A stretch of 26,118 bases of DNA, from NCBI GenBank assembly GCA_017537045.1, contig JAFYLN010000135.1, positions 1 to 26,118 of the forward strand, given 5' to 3'. The translations under genes were made by a program, and so were the position numbers. This document shows positions 13,817 through 22,197 of the stretch, one piece after another (position 1 is the stretch's first letter; every line of letters begins with the position of its first letter). Under the pieces are notes generated by a model, which was not told the DNA's origin, did not search any database, and saw only the letters and a list, made by a program, of their open reading frames with translations. This stretch comes from Oscillospiraceae bacterium. Its GTDB lineage: Bacteria > Bacillota_A > Clostridia > Oscillospirales > Oscillospiraceae.

Positions 13817-14401
13817 ATGATTTATGGATATGCGCGTTGCTCCACGAATGAGAGCAAGCAGGATATCAACAGGCAGATAAAGGAACTGAAGACGGCGGGC
13901 GCTGACGAGGTTATCTTCGAATATGAGCACGGCGATGCTAGGACGAAGAAGGAACTCAACATGCTGCTACAACTGGCCCAAGCAGGGGACACCATCATCA
14001 CCCTTGAAGTGAGCCGCCTGAGCCGCAGCACACAGCAACTCTGCGAACTGATTGACATAATACGGGAAAAGCGGCTGCGACTGGTCATCATGGGCAGCAT
14101 TACCATTGACTGCCGGGAGGGCAAGGCTGACCCTATGAGCGAAGCCTTCCTGCAAATGGCGGGAGTGTTCAGTCAGTTGGAACTGGCAATGATTCGCGCA
14201 CGGGTGAAGTCGGGGATGGAGAACGCAAAGGCCAAGGGTAAGAAGATCGGGCGGCGGCCTACTACCAAGGAGGATATACCTTCTAACTTTCTGAAGCACT
14301 ACGCCATCTTTATGGAGGGTAAGATGAATGTGTCGGAACTGGCGCGGGTGTGCGGGCTGAGTAGGCCGACGGTGTACAAGTATTTGAAGATGATGGAATA
14401 A
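13817..14401 (+). CDS. Serine recombinase, resolvase/invertase family
   Basis: This 194-residue small serine recombinase has catalytic S9 within YARCSTNESK, the supporting R7, and the LEVSRLSRST box (a variant of the D-RLSR motif). The long E-helix segment LELAMIRARVKSGMENAKAK is followed by KIGRRP. A C-terminal helix-turn-helix (NVSELARVCGLSRPTVYKYL) binds the crossover site. Proteins of this size resolve cointegrates or multimers, or invert DNA segments. AGGAGG lies upstream of the ATG. A 12-bp inverted repeat just before the gene may be its site. A strong hairpin after the stop closes the accessory gene run. Confidence 0.93.
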   Translation: MIYGYARCSTNESKQDINRQIKELKTAGADEVIFEYEHGDARTKKELNMLLQLAQAGDTIITLEVSRLSRSTQQLCELIDIIREKRLRLVIMGSITIDCREGKADPMSEAFLQMAGVFSQLELAMIRARVKSGMENAKAKGKKIGRRPTTKEDIPSNFLKHYAIFMEGKMNVSELARVCGLSRPTVYKYLKMME

Positions 14402-14406
14402 AGACG

Positions 14407-14433
14407 GCCCCTGCGACGATAAGTCGCAGGGGC
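14407..14433 (+). terminator. Terminator-like hairpin after the resolvase gene
   Basis: An 11-bp perfect stem, GCCCCTGCGAC (14407-14417) with GTCGCAGGGGC (14423-14433), has a 5-base loop. The following T content is low (TTCGCTGTT). It lies between convergent genes and ends 17 bases before the stop of the secreted protein gene. Confidence 0.65.
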
Positions 14434-14450
14434 TTCGCTGTTGGTAAGTT

Positions 14451-16337
14451 TTAGTATGGATTTGCTCGTGCTGTATCAGAGAACAGCAATGTCAAAGTAT
14501 CTACATCGGCTGTTCCGGTTTGTTTGAGGCCATTGGCTTTTTGAAAGAGTTTGACACGTTCTGTAGTGGTTGCATTATACCGGTCACTTATTGTAGCTCC
14601 AGCAGAGAAATACCCCAATTCCTGCAGTCGTTCTTTCATAGAAATAACTCTTTCACCCTTGTCACCTTGCTTTAGTGGATCAGAAATGCTAACAGGTGAT
14701 GTATTTTGCGAATTTAAACGTAACCACATGGCAGGGCGAACTGGATGATCAATATCAACCGGTGCTAATGAACACCCCTCCTTAAACCACGCGTCAGAGA
14801 ATAGATGATTCTGACCATTACTTTCTGGTGTACGAGTCCACCAATCCATAGCGCCATTCGACAATAGGTCATAGTACGCAGTAGCTTCTTCGTATTTTAA
14901 TATAAAAACGCGGTCTTTCGTGATTGTTCCATTGTTCACCGTTCTTTTGAAATTTGGTTCTTTCCCTGTGTTGTTATTTATTGTCTCGCAGATCAGTGCC
15001 CTCTCTTCCTCTGTAAAACTGTTTTGCAGGAAAGAATCATTAAGCCATTTTCGTAGATCACAATCAGCCCATATAACATTTGTCTGTTTTGAATGGTAGG
15101 CTTTATTGCATACGGGGCTGTCGGATATCACCAGCATTCTTCCATTAGTAATATCAAGAACCTTCCACTGATATTTGCCATAAGTGATTGTATCACCGAC
15201 CTTGGCGTTCGTCAGTTCAGAATTTTCGTGAACGAACAGATCGTTTGGGTTACCGGCAAAATCGGTGATAGCACAGAATACCGCCCATACCGCCGTATCG
15301 TTCACGTTCTTGTATGTATCCCAATCAAAGGGGAGCACATATGCTGCTATTTCCATATCTTCAACGATATTGCTTTTCCCATAATAGAAGCCATAGTAGA
15401 TATCATCATCTTCGGTTTCCATCAGGATTTGCTCAACGTTCTTGTTACCAATCGTCCATGTAAGAACCTGAAACACCTTTGCTTTTGACACATAAATCAG
15501 CTTGTCACCATAATCATTTGGGCGTTTCTTATATTGCTTCAGATCAAAGTTACTGTCAATGAAGCTCTCGTTTGGAAGCCCCGACTGCTGTTGGCCAGTA
15601 AAACAGGAATCGAACTCAGACAATGCAGCCTTGCTCTTTTTAGCGATGGAATACTCTTTCTTGAGTGCAGTATAGACAAACGCTTCTGTGGCAGTAGGGG
15701 TAAACTCATTATTGGTGAAAGTACCCTCTTTGACAGTCGATTCGTTCTCCCACGTTTGCTTTCCCTGACCATTGAACATACCGGCTTTCCATTCACCTGT
15801 ATACTTCCATGGATTACTGGCACCAGTTTCAGTTTTGAAAGTGCCCTTGCCTTCTGGCAAGCCATTAACAACATCGCCAACATAAGAACCGACTCGATCG
15901 TATACACCTTCTGTGATATCGAAGTGTAGCGTGTAGGAATCTGCCTCCACAGTGCCAATGCCAGACATTTCGCCATTCAGCCATTGGCCGCTATAGGTTA
16001 TCTTATTCTTCTGATAGTATCCCTCGAAAGTGCCATTGCCGTGAGGTCTTCCATCCTGCAGGTCACCATCATATGTTCCTGTGTAGATCTTCCCATTGAA
16101 AATGACATTGAATTGCTCTGCTGCCGGCGCTACAGTAGGTTGCGTTGCAGGCGGTACATATGTGCCGCCCTCTTCTTGACGTTTATTCTGCAAAACAATT
16201 TGCAAATATGCAATATAAGCCTCTAATTCATCGGCAGACATGGAGTGGATAGATTCTGCAGAAGCCTGGCCGGGAGCAAATACGGATGTGATTATCAAGG
16301 AAAGAGACAAAATAGCAGAAAGTAGAGCCTTTTTCAT
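14451..16337 (-). CDS. Secreted multidomain protein: MORN repeats, DUF6273-like domain, peptidoglycan-binding domain
   Basis: This is a 628-residue exported protein. Residues 1-27 form a signal peptide (MKKALLSAIL, then a hydrophobic core and APGQASA before the cleavage site). A Thr/Pro-rich linker follows (about 58-74). At least four MORN-like repeats lie between about 82 and 195 (for example YTGTYDGDLQDGRPHGNGTF). A DUF6273-like domain lies at about 371-545 (VGDTITYGKYQWKVLDI, later WADCDLRKWLN and WWTRTPES). A PG_binding_1 domain is C-terminal, at about 553-622 (LKQGDKGERVISMKERLQEL). No catalytic domain is visible, so it is probably a wall-associated binding or scaffold protein. AAGGAG lies eight bases before ATG 16337; a longer reading into hsdR is a shadow. 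It starts only 34 bases after the hsdR stop, in the same direction. Confidence 0.85.
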   Translation of the reverse strand: MKKALLSAILSLSLIITSVFAPGQASAESIHSMSADELEAYIAYLQIVLQNKRQEEGGTYVPPATQPTVAPAAEQFNVIFNGKIYTGTYDGDLQDGRPHGNGTFEGYYQKNKITYSGQWLNGEMSGIGTVEADSYTLHFDITEGVYDRVGSYVGDVVNGLPEGKGTFKTETGASNPWKYTGEWKAGMFNGQGKQTWENESTVKEGTFTNNEFTPTATEAFVYTALKKEYSIAKKSKAALSEFDSCFTGQQQSGLPNESFIDSNFDLKQYKKRPNDYGDKLIYVSKAKVFQVLTWTIGNKNVEQILMETEDDDIYYGFYYGKSNIVEDMEIAAYVLPFDWDTYKNVNDTAVWAVFCAITDFAGNPNDLFVHENSELTNAKVGDTITYGKYQWKVLDITNGRMLVISDSPVCNKAYHSKQTNVIWADCDLRKWLNDSFLQNSFTEEERALICETINNNTGKEPNFKRTVNNGTITKDRVFILKYEEATAYYDLLSNGAMDWWTRTPESNGQNHLFSDAWFKEGCSLAPVDIDHPVRPAMWLRLNSQNTSPVSISDPLKQGDKGERVISMKERLQELGYFSAGATISDRYNATTTERVKLFQKANGLKQTGTADVDTLTLLFSDTARANPY

Positions 16338-16371
16338 GCGGAGTTCTCCTTTTGACGATACTAATTGTGGA

Positions 16372-19300
16372 TTACGCAACATCCTTATACCGCGTGTACA
16401 CATACTCGTAAATCTGCTGACGATACCGGGAGACGCTAATGTCATCATAGCATTCCGGCAATCCAGCCCACAATGTGTCGCGGATCAAATTGTCAATGGT
16501 CGCCTTGGTTTCTTGCTTATCTGTCCAATGATCCAATTCGGAAATCTTCGCTTTCACTTTGGCCAGTAGATCCACAGCAACCTTTTTGATGGCCTGGATA
16601 TCCTGTTTAGTCAGATTCTCGGTAAAGAGCAGATCATACATGGACAGCTCCTCATCAGAACTGAATCCCTCGCGGACATACCGCTGCTGTTCTTCATCCA
16701 TCGAGCTTGCTAGCTCCATCAGCTCCATGAAGGTCTTCTCAATGGAAGCACGATCCTGTTCTGCGTTATACGCAGTGATGATGTCCTGATAGCGCTGATA
16801 GTAATCAATGCGGCCCGGGTTATCCCGAAGCATGGCATCTAGCCGTTGCTGGATCAGTTCATCCAGATCCCGCAGGAGCAGATTCTTTTTCTCAGCGCGG
16901 CTGAACTCACGGCGTAGCAGATCAAAGTCAATCTTGCTGATATCGAAGCGTTTGCTGACTGCCTGTTCTAGCGCATTGGGTTCAATCTGGATATACTCAT
17001 TCACAATGCCGTTAATCTCGACCATCAGATCGGTATTGTCGGAGTGACTCCTGCGCTTTTGAAGCTCGCTATATATGGCAATGATTGCATTCTTGGCAGG
17101 AAGCAACTCCGCAGGAATATCATTGCGGTCGCAATACTTGGCAAGACGAATCAGCTCAGAAGCGTAGGTGCAGAAGGTTTTGCGCGTCTCCATGGACTCA
17201 CACACTGCATTGGCAGCAACCTGCAGCAGTTCAATTTTGGCAAAGTCATGTGCCTCGATCAAGGCCTGCAGCTTAAACCTGCGTTGATGCAGATAGTTTA
17301 TAGCCTCAATGATGACTTCGCCAATGCGGTTGACCAATTTATCCTTATCGATCGTAGGATCGGCACTTCCCCCGCCAATGTTGGCCGTGTAGTCTGCCAA
17401 CGCCTTACGCAGAGCTTTCACAATGCCGATGTAGTCGATAATCAGACCGTTACTCTTGCCTGCAGCCACACGATTTGCACGAGCAATCGTCTGCATAAGA
17501 GTATGTGCCTTCAGCGGTTTGTCGAGATACAGGCAGGACAGCGTCTTCACATCGAAGCCCGTCAGCCACATAGCACAGACAAACACAATGCGGAACGGAT
17601 TGTCGGCATCCTTGAATTCCTTGTCCAGCTCCCGCTTTTCCATCTTTGTGCGGTGCGGCAGGATTTCCAAGCCCCACTTCTGGAAGGTGCGGATTTCGTT
17701 CTGTTCCTGACTGATGACAACAGCCATTTCCGTTTCTTTCATCCACTTCAGCTTGCGGGCGAGTTCTTGGGCCTCCTGCTGAGTTACATGAGCAACTTGC
17801 CGCTCAAGATCAGCAATAGCTTTCTGCCAATATTTCTGGACAAGGTCGTGCATTCTGACGCAGGTCACCTTGTTCAGGCAGACAAACATGGCCTTACCAC
17901 TTGTCCACAGGTCAGAATAGTGCTGCACGAAGTCGCGAGCAATAGAATCCAAACGCGCCTCCGCAGTCAGCAGATGAATCTCCTTGGCAAACTCCCTTTC
18001 CAGCTTCTCCTGCTGGTTCACATCCAGATCAGCCGCTTCAATGGCATCCATAATGCGCTCGCTGATTTCGGGATTGTCAATATCAAGAATCCGCTCACCG
18101 CGATTCTCGTAATACAACGGAACAGTCGCGCCATCTTCCACTGCGCGTTTGAAGTCATACACGGAGATGTAGCCGCCGAAAGTGCGCTCCGTGATATTGT
18201 CGTTGGATAGAAGCGGTGTGCCGGTGAAGCCTATACGTGCCGCCGTGGGCAGCAATGTCATCATGTTATCCGCAAATATGCCATACTGACTACGATGCGC
18301 CTCATCCGACATAATGATGATGTCATGGTCAGGATAGATAGGTGCTTCGTTCGACAGATTGAACTTTTGAATGAGCGTGAAGATGAAACTTGGGTTCGCG
18401 CGCAGCTTGTCCACCAGATCATGTCCGTTGGACGCGATAAACTGCGACGCCTTTGTCTGACCAAGCAGGCCACAATTCTCAAAGGTATCGCTGATCTGTG
18501 AATTCAGCTCGTCTCGATCCGTCAGAATGACAATCGTCGGGCTGCCGGTAAACTTGCGGCGGATCTTCTTGGACAGGAAGACCATCGAATAGCTCTTGCC
18601 AGAACCCTGGGTATGCCAGAACACCCCTAGCTTACCGTTATTCAGTTTGCGCGCTTCGTACGCCTTGATAGCCTCGTTGACGCCCAGGTACTGATGGTTG
18701 CGGGCCAGGATTTTCACCGTTTTTCCATCGCTATGATCGTAAAGGATGAAGTTCTCCAGCAGATCGAGGAACGTCTCCTTCTTGCAAATGCCACGCAGCA
18801 CCGTTTGAAGCGCAACATTGCCTTCCTCGCCTTCAGAGAGACGCTTCCACTCATGGAAGAACTCATACTTGCTGCCCAGTGTGCCGACCTTGGCTTCAGC
18901 TCCGTTGGAGAGCACAAGGAAGGCATTATAGTAGAACAGGTGCGGGATGGTATCGAGGTAGTCGGTGTAGTTGTTGTCGTAGGCTTCCTGCACGTCCACG
19001 GTGGTGCGCTTGAACTCCATGAACAGCAGCGGGATGCCGTTGACAAAGCCGACGATGTCCGTCCTGCGGCGGTACAGGTCGCCGTGAATCTTCAGTTCCT
19101 TGATGGCGAGGAAATGGTTGGCTTCAGGGTGCTGGAAGTCGATCACAGCGGCGACCTTGGTTTCCGTTCTGCCGCCGGGCTTCTTCACCGTGACAGGGAT
19201 GCCATCGCGGATAAGGAAATACTTCTCCTCGTTGATCTGCATGAGGGTGGCGGTGGACAGGTGGTGCTCCAGCTTCTGCTGGGCCTCGGTAATCTGGGCC

Positions 19301-19506
19301 TCGGTGATCCAGGGATTGAGCTTTTTCAGAGCAGCACGAAAATACCGGGGCAGCAGGATTTCTTTGTAGCTATTGCGCCCGAAGGTGCCGGAAGCCCCCA
19401 GCTTCTCGGTATTGTACGCAAAAGCGACATCCCACCCCAGTTCATTTTGCAGCAGACGGCCTGCGCTTTCCTGAACGAGGATATTTTCGGAGTACTCGTA
19501 GTTCAT
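16372..19506 (-). CDS. hsdR: Type I restriction enzyme, R (motor and nuclease) subunit
   Basis: This 1044-residue HsdR cleaves unmethylated DNA after ATP-driven translocation. The N-terminal PD-(D/E)xK nuclease includes D150, E164 and K166 (RRRTDIVGFV...FMEFKR). The SF2 helicase motor follows: Walker A TQGSGKS (299-305), DEAH (401-404), TGTP (428-431), and later a motif VI region reading TIARANRVAAGKS. The C-terminal helical domain contacts the methylase core. Length and motifs are complete. The start ATG has GGGGAAG four bases upstream. It is the sixth coding unit of the hsd operon, 14 bases after the unknown 281-residue gene. Its first residues, MNYEYSENILVQES, resemble the 90-base relic found farther upstream. 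Confidence 0.96.
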   Translation of the reverse strand: MNYEYSENILVQESAGRLLQNELGWDVAFAYNTEKLGASGTFGRNSYKEILLPRYFRAALKKLNPWITEAQITEAQQKLEHHLSTATLMQINEEKYFLIRDGIPVTVKKPGGRTETKVAAVIDFQHPEANHFLAIKELKIHGDLYRRRTDIVGFVNGIPLLFMEFKRTTVDVQEAYDNNYTDYLDTIPHLFYYNAFLVLSNGAEAKVGTLGSKYEFFHEWKRLSEGEEGNVALQTVLRGICKKETFLDLLENFILYDHSDGKTVKILARNHQYLGVNEAIKAYEARKLNNGKLGVFWHTQGSGKSYSMVFLSKKIRRKFTGSPTIVILTDRDELNSQISDTFENCGLLGQTKASQFIASNGHDLVDKLRANPSFIFTLIQKFNLSNEAPIYPDHDIIIMSDEAHRSQYGIFADNMMTLLPTAARIGFTGTPLLSNDNITERTFGGYISVYDFKRAVEDGATVPLYYENRGERILDIDNPEISERIMDAIEAADLDVNQQEKLEREFAKEIHLLTAEARLDSIARDFVQHYSDLWTSGKAMFVCLNKVTCVRMHDLVQKYWQKAIADLERQVAHVTQQEAQELARKLKWMKETEMAVVISQEQNEIRTFQKWGLEILPHRTKMEKRELDKEFKDADNPFRIVFVCAMWLTGFDVKTLSCLYLDKPLKAHTLMQTIARANRVAAGKSNGLIIDYIGIVKALRKALADYTANIGGGSADPTIDKDKLVNRIGEVIIEAINYLHQRRFKLQALIEAHDFAKIELLQVAANAVCESMETRKTFCTYASELIRLAKYCDRNDIPAELLPAKNAIIAIYSELQKRRSHSDNTDLMVEINGIVNEYIQIEPNALEQAVSKRFDISKIDFDLLRREFSRAEKKNLLLRDLDELIQQRLDAMLRDNPGRIDYYQRYQDIITAYNAEQDRASIEKTFMELMELASSMDEEQQRYVREGFSSDEELSMYDLLFTENLTKQDIQAIKKVAVDLLAKVKAKISELDHWTDKQETKATIDNLIRDTLWAGLPECYDDISVSRYRQQIYEYVYTRYKDVA

Positions 19507-19520
19507 GTTTCTTCCCCGCC

Positions 19521-20366
19521 TTAATTCTGACCTGCGTTGATTTTACCCAGAAGCTCTTTTACTTCCGTAGAGCGTTGTACATTATCCAGCATCAGTTTTG
19601 CTAGAAGCCACATCTGGTAAATTTCGTCATACCATCTTTCGGTTTCTTCATCACTCATTGTGCTGATAACAGGGTTGTCATCGTTGTTGTGGCGCACAAA
19701 CTTATGAAACATCTGGAACAAATTGCTAGACCAAGTCTTGTTCAAGCCTTCAAGAACACGCTTCTCAGGTTCAATGTTATCGGCAAGGTATTTCAAGACT
19801 CCAAGCTTTGCGTCAAGATTTCCCCTAAAACGATGGTGATTGTATTCAAAGACCTTTACGGCTAAAGACTCTTCCAAACTCTCCGCAACAATTTGCACTT
19901 CAGGCGTTGTCTTAACAAAAATGAAGACACATTCTTTTGCCACAGCCGAATAGCCAAGCTCATCAGCCAAACTCTCAATGTTTGACACCATTAAGTCAAT
20001 ATGATTATCGCCTCTGGACAGATACTGACTGCTGAAATTGGAGCACATTATTCGTACCTGGAAAAGGAGGTTGTAGAGATATTCCATGTAATATACTAGC
20101 ATGTCTACCGAAAGGTTGTTAAATGCTGCAGAGATAGGTGAAAACGAGAATCCGTATGTTCTATTGAAATCCTGAAAACTTAAACATCTTCCGATAAAGC
20201 GCTTATCGAATCTCCTAAAATGCTTCTCAACGAAATCTCGAACAGAAAAGGAACCAGTAAATGCACCTAAGGTGTTGTTTTCATGGAAGAGTTGATATAG
20301 CCTAGTGTATTCTTGGTCAACTGAAAGCCCACGATCCCGAAGTATATCATAGATGTTCTTTCGCAA
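19521..20366 (-). CDS. Unknown protein within the type I R-M operon
   Basis: This 281-residue soluble protein has no recognised domain. The C-terminal half contains NHHRFRGNLDAKLGVLKYLA and then EPEKRVLEGLNK; the N-terminal half is helical (YDILRDRGLSVDQEYTRLYQ). This could be a toxin- or Abi-like accessory, but no catalytic motif supports that. The start is TTG at 20364-20366. It is accepted because GGGAGGTG lies six bases upstream and the next in-frame ATG lies far inside the protein. That ribosome site is formed by the last codons of the hsdR/hsdS relic, the same way the real hsdS end provides the site for the 176-residue gene. It is followed by hsdR after 14 bases, so it is co-transcribed with the restriction system. 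Confidence 0.75.
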   Translation of the reverse strand: MRKNIYDILRDRGLSVDQEYTRLYQLFHENNTLGAFTGSFSVRDFVEKHFRRFDKRFIGRCLSFQDFNRTYGFSFSPISAAFNNLSVDMLVYYMEYLYNLLFQVRIMCSNFSSQYLSRGDNHIDLMVSNIESLADELGYSAVAKECVFIFVKTTPEVQIVAESLEESLAVKVFEYNHHRFRGNLDAKLGVLKYLADNIEPEKRVLEGLNKTWSSNLFQMFHKFVRHNNDDNPVISTMSDEETERWYDEIYQMWLLAKLMLDNVQRSTEVKELLGKINAGQN

Positions 20367-20369
20367 CTC

Positions 20370-20459
20370 TTACACCTCCCAGTTCCCACTCGCCAGTTTC
20401 GGCAGCATATGACCTGTGGTATCCTGAATGAGCATATTCTACAGGTACTCGTAGCTCAT
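20370..20459 (-). pseudogene. Relic: start of an hsdR fused to the end of an hsdS
   Basis: The 30-codon frame begins ATG (20457-20459) with GAGGT six bases upstream and reads MSYEYL, TAG, NMLIQDTTGHMLPKLASGNW, then EV and TAA. The first part mirrors the hsdR start nearby (MNYEYSENILVQES), with TAG in place of a Glu codon. The second part mirrors the hsdS end nearby (LLPKLMSGEMEV). No functional product is expected. It marks a recombination or deletion junction between two type I loci. The TAG at 20439-20441 is a further disruption. Similarity to the two parents is judged by eye on short stretches. Confidence 0.7.
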
Positions 20460-20479
20460 GTGATAACCTCAGATTGGTA

Positions 20480-21010
20480 TTACAACTTTGTTTTTTCGTT
20501 TAGTTCTTTATAGGTTCCTTTTTCAAAAGCTTGGCATGCAGCACACAGCTTGTCTCTCCACTCAGAATTGACCTCGTTTTCAACAAGACGTTCCATGAAA
20601 TTACGCAAGAGTGTGAAAAGATCTTGAATCTCCTCCATATCCTTCTCTGAAAACAGATATTCAATCACCAGTACACTCTTCTCGACTTTTCGAAGCTCTA
20701 CATATGTTTGATGAAGAGCCATCAGTTTGTCATCATACTTGATCTCACATGCGAAGTTGGCATTGAAGAGGTATTGTGCCACGTTTGCTTTTTCTATTCC
20801 AACAATCATCTTGGAATAGGATAGGATCAAAGCTAGCGAATGAATAGCTTCATACCGCAGATTGAACAAAGCAATCTTATTCTGCTTTACTGCTGTAGAG
20901 ATAGAAATCCCTATTGCTACAACAGAAAGTACAAGCGGTGCAAACATAGCGATGTAGTCGAACACATCACGAGTTCCCAGCGCTCTCACGGCAGCGGCAA
21001 CCTGGTACAT
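20480..21010 (-). CDS. Single-span membrane protein of unknown function in the R-M operon
   Basis: This is a 176-residue protein. Residues 21-42 (IAMFAPLVLSVVAIGISIST) form one strong membrane helix near the N-terminus. It is followed by VKQNKIALFNLRYEA and a long helical, mostly soluble C-terminal region with no known motif. The topology suggests a membrane anchor with a cytoplasmic domain. The ATG at 21008-21010 overlaps the hsdS stop as TGATG, with GGAGGTG five bases upstream, which indicates translational coupling to hsdS. A GTG at 21016 lies inside the ribosome site and is rejected. It is not a standard type I component. Confidence 0.75.
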   Translation of the reverse strand: MYQVAAAVRALGTRDVFDYIAMFAPLVLSVVAIGISISTAVKQNKIALFNLRYEAIHSLALILSYSKMIVGIEKANVAQYLFNANFACEIKYDDKLMALHQTYVELRKVEKSVLVIEYLFSEKDMEEIQDLFTLLRNFMERLVENEVNSEWRDKLCAACQAFEKGTYKELNEKTKL

Positions 21011-22197
21011 CAGCACACCTCCATTTCCCCGCTCATCAACTTCGGCAGCAGACGGTCGCGGGCTTCTGCGAGCAAACGATTCTGCATTGCGAGTGACTTA
21101 ATCCTGTCAGCAATCGCGCGAATCTGTGCCTCGAATCTTTGTTGAACGCTTTCTTCTGCAATAAGCACCTTGTACTTCTGCATCGTCGACCAATCTGCAC
21201 GGGGCATTTTTGCACCCTCCTTGCAATTCTGATACGTATAGTCAACAAATGCATCACTTGAAGCAGTTGTCAGCAGCAAGCCCCACACGCCGTCTTTAGC
21301 AATCATGACAATGCTATCAGTCGAAGCGACACCCGAATTCAGTGCAAATCCCACTTTATGGAAGTACGGACGAATCTTTCCGAACAGCACATCATTTTCA
21401 TAATACATGAACTTATTACTGTTCACATCACCAGAATCGCCCCACTCAGACAGGCAAATGCTCCTTCTTGGCATGTGTTCCAAGCCGATGTAGGGGATAC
21501 CTTCGGGGATCCGCTCTGGAGTCAATGTTTCCTTTCGCAGTGAACAAATAGCTCCAAACGTTGTCCGCTCCCACCCCTCCGGCACACCATCCACAACAGG
21601 GGTAGTCTCATGCCCGGGGAAGCGCAGCTCCACAAACCATTCCCGATACAGCCTCTGGGCGGCTTCCTCCAGCAGCTTGATCTGCTTCTGGTTGTTCTCG
21701 ATCAGGTCGTCGTAGGCGGAGAGAATGTCGGCAATGCGGCGCTGGATATCCATTGGCGGCAATTCTATTGGCAGCTCACGTATCGTCGGGAGATTTACGT
21801 GGGCAACAGTAGCGCCATTGGCTGTTCCCAACAGACCGTATTGCTGCTGGGGAGCAAGCAAGTAATATACCAGATATTCAGGAACAACCTTCTCCTTATT
21901 CGGACGCAGCAGTACGGTTCGCTGTCCCAAGCATACCTTATCGCCATTCTTTACAATAGCAACGTTACCTGCAGGCGCTTCGCGTGCAAAGATTAAATCA
22001 CCATCCTGTGGTACGCCTCTTGCAATACGTTGTTTATATACACTCTCTGAAACGCGATGAACGCCTTCAAGTATGAGCCGTCCCTTGCCAATATTCGGTG
22101 TACGAATCAGAGGGTAACCTTCACCTTGATCTTGTGCAGTTGAATGAGGACAGTCAACAATAAACACACATACATCCTGTAGCAGTGTTTTCGTCAT
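21010..22197 (-). CDS. hsdS: Type I restriction-modification specificity subunit S
   Basis: This 395-residue HsdS recognises the two halves of the target site. There are two target-recognition domains (about 1-150 and 205-345). Each is followed by a conserved helical spacer: LPPMDIQRRIADILSAYDDL near 145-165, with the helix up to YREWFVELRFPG, and QRFEAQIRAIADRIKSLAMQ in the C-terminal part, ending LLPKLMSGEMEVC. The first conserved block is the strongest match to the family. The start ATG overlaps the hsdM stop as ATGA, which shows tight coupling. The recognition sequence cannot be predicted by eye. Confidence 0.95.
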   Translation of the reverse strand: MTKTLLQDVCVFIVDCPHSTAQDQGEGYPLIRTPNIGKGRLILEGVHRVSESVYKQRIARGVPQDGDLIFAREAPAGNVAIVKNGDKVCLGQRTVLLRPNKEKVVPEYLVYYLLAPQQQYGLLGTANGATVAHVNLPTIRELPIELPPMDIQRRIADILSAYDDLIENNQKQIKLLEEAAQRLYREWFVELRFPGHETTPVVDGVPEGWERTTFGAICSLRKETLTPERIPEGIPYIGLEHMPRRSICLSEWGDSGDVNSNKFMYYENDVLFGKIRPYFHKVGFALNSGVASTDSIVMIAKDGVWGLLLTTASSDAFVDYTYQNCKEGAKMPRADWSTMQKYKVLIAEESVQQRFEAQIRAIADRIKSLAMQNRLLAEARDRLLPKLMSGEMEVC

